Positions 58,462 to 64,000 of a stretch of DNA of 64,000 nt are shown piece by piece. The position numbers and the translations under genes are program-made. Location: NCBI GenBank assembly GCA_964023275.1, contig OZ029920.1, positions 641,326 through 705,325 on the forward strand, written 5' to 3'. This DNA is from Norana najaformis. Taxonomy: Eukaryota; Annelida; Clitellata; Crassiclitellata; Hormogastridae. The notes under the pieces were generated by a model. It was not told the origin of the DNA. It worked only from the letters and a program-made list of their open reading frames with translations, and searched no databases. Each line of letters starts with the position of its first letter. Position 1 is the first letter of the stretch.

Positions 58462-60235
58462 TTATATATTTTATTTATACAGAACATTATATAGCGCCCC
58501 TTCAAGAAAACTACTCAGAAGAGCTCCCAAACCAACCTCGGCGAAAGAGAACAGCCTTAAGAGAAGAATGGAAAATAGAAGTAAAATCCCGGGGCAGAAG
58601 ACGTAGAGTAACAGGAAGTCCATTCCAGAGCGTTGGGCCAGCAACAGAGAAAGCACGACGTTGCATGGTCGAGGTGTGAGCGCGAGGCACTAATAGATTA
58701 CCAATAGCAGCAGAGCGAAGAGAAGCACGTCCCAAATTGGACCGGACAGGTAGGCAAAGCTCCCTCAAGTAAGAGGGGCCAATACCCAACAAGGAGTTCC
58801 AAACAAAGACGATGACCCTATAGTGGATGCGCTGACTCATAGGAAGCCAGTGCAACTCATCTCGCATGAAATCAGAGACATGACCAAACCTAGAGATGCC
58901 ACCAATAAGCCGTGCAGCCGCCCGCAACACACGCTCCAGGTACAAAAGCCGTACATCAAGGGAGTCCAACATATAAATAAGAGCAGTAATCCAACCGACT
59001 AGTGACAAATGCATGAACCAGAGTCTTAGATGAGGTGACTGAGAGAGAACGTGAGACAACACGAAGTTGCCGTAGCTGGTAGTAGCAACTACGACAAAGA
59101 CGATGTACCTGAGCCTTAAAAGAGAGCTCCTGATCCAACTCAATGCCAAGGTCATAAACAGTGACTGAGAAGGTGATGTGAGGAAACTCTAAATGTAGTA
59201 CAGGTAGATTGATTTTAGCCAATTGCTGCCTAGTGCCCAACCAAATATATTGAGTCTTGGAAGGATTCAATCTCAATCAATTTGAAGACATCCAAGCCAC
59301 AAGGGAGTCAGAAGCACAACACATAGCTCGAACAGCAGCTGCGGCATCAGATGCAGAACAATGAACACAGGCCTGCACATCGTCGGCATAGGACTGGGTT
59401 GAAGCCGAGCACGCAGCTAGCAAAGAGCCAAGGTCAACAGTAAACAGTATATAAAGCAAGGGACCCAAAACTGACCCCTGAGGCAATCCAAACAATGAAG
59501 GAACCCAAGGTGAGCGGGATAGGCCATAAACCACACAGAGCGTGCGCTCAGATAGAAAAGAAGCTAACCAATCGAGAAAGTTGCCAGATAAACCAAAAGA
59601 AATAGCCAGACGTTCCAAAAGTATAGCATGATCGACCGAAGCACTAACATCAAATAATGCAAGTAAGGTAACTTGAAAAAGATCCGTGGCACCATATATA
59701 TCAGACAGAAGTCGAGTTAAGAGTGTCTCAGTGGAGTGAAATCTACGAAAGACAGATTCAGAAGCAGGTAGTAGATCATTAGTTTCGAGATAGGTAACTA
59801 ACTGACTAGATACAATTTTCTCTATGACCTTGGACAAAAAACTAACATTAGATATTGCTTGAAAGTTAGACATGTCCGAGACGTCGAGGCCATCACGCTT
59901 GAGAACCGGAATGACGATGGACTTCTTCTGAGACGGAGGTAGAAGACCCTCTGCCAATGAGCGATTGCAGAGGAGGGTCAGGAAGGGAAGAAGAACGTCG
60001 ATACAATGCTGAATGAGGAACGGCGGTAGAGAGTCTAGTTCACAGGATTTTGGTCGAGAGGCAAGGATGAGTCGACGCTACTCATCTGAAGAGACTTGAT
60101 GAAGGACCGAGAGCCGCTTAGCCGTCGGTAGCAGGACAGGCGGAGGACTCCCAGCAGTAGCTTCACGACCAGAGCGAATCTTGGCCGCACAGAATTCGAG
60201 GTTATATATTTGATAATTTCACACAACTTCAGTTT
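58462..60235 (-). pseudogene. CR1/L2-like LINE, polymerase and 3' end, broken
   Basis: On the minus strand the frame runs from about 60200 through KSCELDSLPPF, NRSLAEGLLP, FRRFHSTETL, the catalytic LALFDVSASVDH (the usual AAFDTVDH has decayed), QGSVLGPLLY and YADDVQ to the C-terminal LHWLPMSQRIHY and TLWNGLP. Breaks: a TAG in the linker near 60080, a TGA at 59277-59279 where CGA is expected (SSN*LRLNPSKTQ), and a frameshift near 58975-58990. The 3' end 'gcgctatataatgttctg' plus 'aataaaat' is typical of this group. Dead copy, 5'-truncated. Confidence 0.85.
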
Positions 60236-61000
60236 AACTTTACCGTCCTGTTCAATCTCAGTTCATAAGTTGAATTCTAAAGAGCGACTAAAGCCTAAAC
60301 CTGTGGGGCACAGTAGGCCTCTGTCCAACCATAGAAAGACTATGTTTAGCGTACCTGGTTAAACTGGTCGATTTGATCAACTTTCTGATCGACTGTTGGA
60401 GGCCAGTGCAAAGAATAAATTACAACTGTAGATCTATGTGTCCACTCTTGCACCATTCCCAAACTCTGATGGAATTGAAATGGCAGACGCTGTTAAATTC
60501 ATAAGACTTCCTTTTCCCAGAAACTTAGAAAACGACTGGTGTCTCAGATTAAAGGGTGTAATTCCAGAGTTACGAGAAGTTGAATGGTGGTGCAGAGGAA
60601 GTCCTTAAGTGAAAAAGCACAAACGTGGAAAGACAATTGTAGGTGGAGGACGTACCCTGTTCTGAGCAAAGGCCGTCCTTAGGGCGTTGCACACACGGCG
60701 ACCTAGGAAGACAGAGCTCTAAAGCGTGGCCTCCCTTAAGGAGGCTGCCAATCCTGTATCTTCAGTTAAGAGAATGGACACTAGGGGCAGGATGATACGG
60801 AACGATCGTTTTAGCCTAGATCGAACTTACGTGTAAAGATGTGGGTGACTCAGGGCCTAGACCTGGGTTGGAGTTACCCCACTCCACCAATTTACCCACA
60901 AATCGGACAATATCATTTCGAGATCATTGCACAGTGTTTTCTGACATATTACGTATGTCGTTGCCTTATACCATGCGTCGTTTTTCCAACTAAGTATCGA
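60236..61000. other. Intergenic stretch, nothing recognised
   Basis: Mixed-composition DNA without a module, repeat or frame that I can name. Confidence 0.4.
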
Positions 61001-61002
61001 TT

Positions 61003-61345
61003 AGTTCCTCAGTTTAACGACGTCTTATGGCATTAAAGGCCGTTGACGTGGTCCTCCTCCTTTAGCCAGGCTTGGGACTGTATCACTAAAAAACTTCAGT
61101 GGCAGAGTATAAGGCGATTTAGCAAATAATGAATATCTAATTTTGAAAGAAAATGATTTACAGGTGTGTAAGCGTGTTCTATTATGAATGTAATAGACCT
61201 TTTAAAATGGTTTCCAGCTGTCAGGGCTGTTTATATCATCGCTATCTAACATCATAGTTCCATAACGTCAATTTAACCCTCAGCAATAAAACAAAATGAG
61301 AAAATCTTATATATAGCGCTAACTAGAAGCGATTTAAAGGTGTCT
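61003..61345 (-). repeat. Inverted modules A, B, core, B
   Basis: A 61003-61105, weak B 61148-61175, weak core 61205-61240, B 61328-61350. The last B is cut from its core partner by the LINE insertion at 61360-63399. Confidence 0.6.
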
Positions 61346-61359
61346 AAGCATAAACTGAT

Positions 61360-63399
61360 TAATCGTAATCGTAATCTCGAGATTTCTACAGCGCTCAACG
61401 AAAGCTAAGTCGCGGAAACCAGCTTATTCACAGGCGTTCAGTCAAAACAAAATCGATAGGCAAAAGGGTCAAGATCCAGGAGTCAAGCACTCAGACAGTC
61501 GGACGGCTACGGTGGATGCTGTTTGAAATTGAAGCGAGAAGAGAGATAAGGGGAAGAGGAAGAATCAGGATAAGATTTCTGGAAAAGAAGTGTTTTCAGT
61601 CTTGAGTGAAAGACCTGCGCAGAAACTGAAAGAGGTGAAGTGTTGGTGAGTTCGTATGATTGACCAGACAACTGTCGCAATTCTGGCGGGAGTTTATTCC
61701 AAAGGGGTGGTGCAGCTATGGCTATGGAGCGATTTCCAAATTTTAAGGATGAGGTGACGGGAGGGCGAAGAAGTGTTAGGACAGATGAGGAGCGGGTTGA
61801 ACGGAGTGGTTGGATAGTAAATAATTGACGAAGATAGGAGGGTTGGGAGGATTGAAGTGTGTTGTAGGTGAGGGATAAGACTTTGTACTCTATTCGTTCT
61901 GGTATTTTAAGCCAGTGCAGTGATTTGAGAACAGGGGTGATGTTATGGTGTTTGGGAGTTTTGGTGACAGCACGTGCGAGAGCATTCTGGATAGCTTGTA
62001 GGCGATTTATCTGGGTTGTGTCAATATTGAGGAAAAGTGAATTGCAGTAGTCAAGTTTTGCATGGACTATGGATGTGGCAATGATAGATACGGTTTTGAA
62101 GTCAAGCATAGGACGGATTCTGCGAAGGTCGCGGATATGCATAAAGCAAGAGCGGGAAAGATGGGTGATATGATCAGAAAAAGTAAGGTTCTGGTCGAAA
62201 ATAACACCTAAATTACGGACAGAGGAGTTAGTATTAAAGGTGTGGGTGGAGGCAGAGTCCAGGCTGAGGGAGATAGAGGGGTCAGGAATTTTCTTGAGCT
62301 GGTCACGTAGGCCTATAAGAATGAATTCAGTTTTAGATGGGTTCAGGCATAAGAGATTAGATATCATCCAAGAGGAGATTTGTTTAACCACACAAAGAAG
62401 ATGATCTGTAGATTCATTGAAACAATTTGGAGAGAAAGAGATGAATAGTTGGGTGTCATCAGCATAGAGGTGATGGTCAACGGAGGATGCTTTAATGAGT
62501 GAACTGAGTGGGGTAGTGTAGAGGATAAACAGAAGAGGTCCAAGAACGGAGCCTTGTGGAACTCCGCAAGTGAGAGGGCATGATTTAGAAGAGGCTTCCG
62601 AAGTTTTAACAGAGAAAGAGCGGGAGGAGAGATAAGACTGTATCCATAGGAGAGCAGTGTCAGCAAAACCAAACCAGGTTGAAAGTCGGTGGAGTAAGAT
62701 ATTGTGATCTATGGTGTCGAAGGCTGCAGAGATATCAAGGAGACAGAGGCAAGAAACCTGTTGATGAGAAATGGCAGAAACAAGCTTGTTGTAGAGAGAT
62801 GTCAGCAGAGTTTCGGTTGAGTGGCGTTTAGTAAAACCAGACTGGTGTGGGTTAATGAGTGAGTTAGAAGCTAAATAGTTATTGATTCGAGAGAGGACAA
62901 TCCGTTCAGTTAATTTGGAGATGAAAGTCAGGTTAGAAACAGGCCGGTAGTTTGAAAGAATTTCCTTGTCCAGAGATGATTTCTTGAGAAGAGGGGTAAC
63001 AAGAGAGTGTTTGAATAGGAGGGGGAAATTACCCGTAGATAAGGAGAGATTAACTATTTTGGTAATGATTGGGACAAGGACAGCTGCAGAGTCTTTCAGT
63101 AAGGAGGTGGGTATAGGGTCAAGTTCGCACTGTTTGTTTGGAAGTGATTTTAACAGGTGTAATATTTCAGACTCTGAAGTGGGTTGAAAGACAGATAATG
63201 AGGATCGAGGTGGGGAGGGTGGGGAGTCATGAGTGGGGGAGGGAGCATCATCAGGTTGGTTATTGGTGGCTTTGGGGAGGAGAGATTGAAGAGAGAGATG
63301 GAGGGTACTAATTTTGTTCGAAAAGAAAGAACAGAACGTGTAGGCTATTGAAGAAGACGGAAGAGAATTTGGAAGTGGGCTAGATGAGTTCCGATGGAA
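61360..63399 (-). mobile_element. GATTAC-tailed LINE, 5'-truncated, with intact polymerase frame
   Basis: Inserted between a core module (63480-63403) and a module B (61350-61328) of one unit. Its 5' end joins the core's 'ggattctattaat' and its 3' end has two GATTAC units followed by 'attaatcag'; a short ATTAAT at both junctions may be the target duplication. It is the source-like copy for the tails at 8.8, 27.6, 37.7 and 47.9 kb. Confidence 0.8.
61507..63399 (-). CDS. Non-LTR retrotransposon reverse transcriptase (N-terminus missing)
   Basis: An unbroken frame of 630 codons from 63399 to the stop at 61509-61507; I translated every 60-bp block and saw no internal stop. Blocks in order: NYRPVSNLTFISKL, SGFTKRHSTETLL, the catalytic LLDISAAFDTIDH (first aspartate at 62736-62734), GVPQGSVLGPLLF, YADD (62466-62455), LCLNPSKTE, the LDYCNSLF block, LHWLKIPERIEYK and PPLWNKLP. 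These place it in the CR1/L2-like group. The endonuclease domain and the natural start are absent because of 5' truncation, so it cannot move by itself. The lack of any stop suggests a young insertion. Confidence 0.85.
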   Translation of the reverse strand, partial: FHRNSSSPLPNSLPSSSIAYTFCSFFSNKISTLHLSLQSLLPKATNNQPDDAPSPTHDSPPSPPRSSLSVFQPTSESEILHLLKSLPNKQCELDPIPTSLLKDSAAVLVPIITKIVNLSLSTGNFPLLFKHSLVTPLLKKSSLDKEILSNYRPVSNLTFISKLTERIVLSRINNYLASNSLINPHQSGFTKRHSTETLLTSLYNKLVSAISHQQVSCLCLLDISAAFDTIDHNILLHRLSTWFGFADTALLWIQSYLSSRSFSVKTSEASSKSCPLTCGVPQGSVLGPLLFILYTTPLSSLIKASSVDHHLYADDTQLFISFSPNCFNESTDHLLCVVKQISSWMISNLLCLNPSKTEFILIGLRDQLKKIPDPSISLSLDSASTHTFNTNSSVRNLGVIFDQNLTFSDHITHLSRSCFMHIRDLRRIRPMLDFKTVSIIATSIVHAKLDYCNSLFLNIDTTQINRLQAIQNALARAVTKTPKHHNITPVLKSLHWLKIPERIEYKVLSLTYNTLQSSQPSYLRQLFTIQPLRSTRSSSVLTLLRPPVTSSLKFGNRSIAIAAPPLWNKLPPELRQLSGQSYELTNTSPLSVSAQVFHSRLKTLLFQKSYPDSSSSPYLSSRFNFKQHPP

Positions 63400-63402
63400 C
63401 TA

Positions 63403-64000
63403 ATTAATAGAATCCCGCGTTTAACGACTTATCGCGGTCGTTGATATCGACCTCGCATTACGTTTCTTGGTCTAATTTGACAAACGTGGATGAGAGAAAC
63501 GATGCATTAATAACGGCGACAAAGAAAATAGGCTATTATTATCAATCATTATCAGTTGCACCCAGTTTCTAAGGACTTCTTACGGATCCCGTGGTGGTTA
63601 AAGTCAACCTTCCTTCAAATTACTCTAACCGTCTTTACCCTACTATATAACCGTCTAGTTTACACGTTTTATTCGTTAAAAGTGGTGAATTACAACGGAG
63701 TCCATATTCGCTAACGATTTGTTGTAAGATAAGTAACGGTCCAAGGCAAAAGCCCTCGCAACTGTGTACGATGTTGCTAAACACGCGATACTATGGTTAG
63801 GCTTAGACACCTTTAAATAGATTGTCGCAAATATATATATAAAAATGCCTTATTTTTGTTAAATAGATGCTTAAGACAATCAGTGGTGTTGGATAATGTC
63901 GATTTTAGCGGCCAAGAGAGCCGTAAGATGTCACTAAACCCTGAGAAGCCATAACGATTTGCATGATACTCATGAAGTGGGGTAGACTCCAACACCGTTG
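63403..64000. repeat. Core and B modules at the right edge
   Basis: Core 63403-63480 (minus), core 63738-63795 and B 63800-63845 (plus, ending in a short TA run), core-like 63893-63940 (plus). No gene. Confidence 0.55.

Noticed and set aside
58164..58679. 171-residue tryptophan/glycine-rich frame
   Set aside because: It spans a 20-bp minisatellite with open frames in all phases and runs on into antisense LINE sequence.
62364..62672. 102-residue minus-strand frame
   Set aside because: Out of frame with the polymerase; the true frame is open across the whole stretch.

Overview
This is an AT-rich, repeat-dense piece of a eukaryotic nuclear genome, almost certainly an invertebrate animal. The evidence is spliced genes for RING/B-box (TRIM), kelch and C-type lectin proteins, 5'-truncated non-LTR retrotransposons of several clades, solo LTRs, tRNA-derived SINEs, and many TA, ATT, GT and TAG microsatellites. 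The species cannot be named from sequence alone. There is no sign of operons, ribosome binding sites, CRISPR arrays or prokaryotic genes.

Layout. 0-6.5 kb: sparse repeats and one LINE tail. 7-8 kb: a C-type lectin gene on the minus strand. 8.4-14.5 kb: retroposon 3' ends, a foldback-like element, a GTAC minisatellite and a possible small secreted-peptide exon. 14.9-19.1 kb: dense short modular repeats with an RTE-like LINE fragment. 19.1-47.5 kb: a segmentally duplicated cluster of three intact TRIM-kelch genes, all on the minus strand (called A, B and C here), plus a truncated kelch exon and an orphan promoter/first exon from lost copies. Between copies B and C lie a decayed element with a restriction-like endonuclease motif, more modular repeats and a broken LINE. 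47.5-64 kb: LINE copies, including one with an uninterrupted 630-codon reverse-transcriptase frame, together with inverted copies of the same modules.

The main genes share one layout. A non-coding first exon is followed by one exon coding for RING, two B-boxes and a coiled coil, then a phase-1 intron of about 0.8-1.5 kb, then one exon coding for about five kelch repeats. The predicted proteins have 670-674 residues. The expected role, from the domain families, is a multimeric ubiquitin E3 ligase that recognises targets through a kelch propeller. The copies carry different later insertions (solo LTRs, a SINE, a templated 94-bp patch), so they act as empty-site controls for one another.

The most unusual non-coding feature is a family of short exchangeable modules, called core, B and A here. 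They recur dozens of times on both strands in the same order and have invaded or hosted most other elements. I cannot assign them to a known repeat class.
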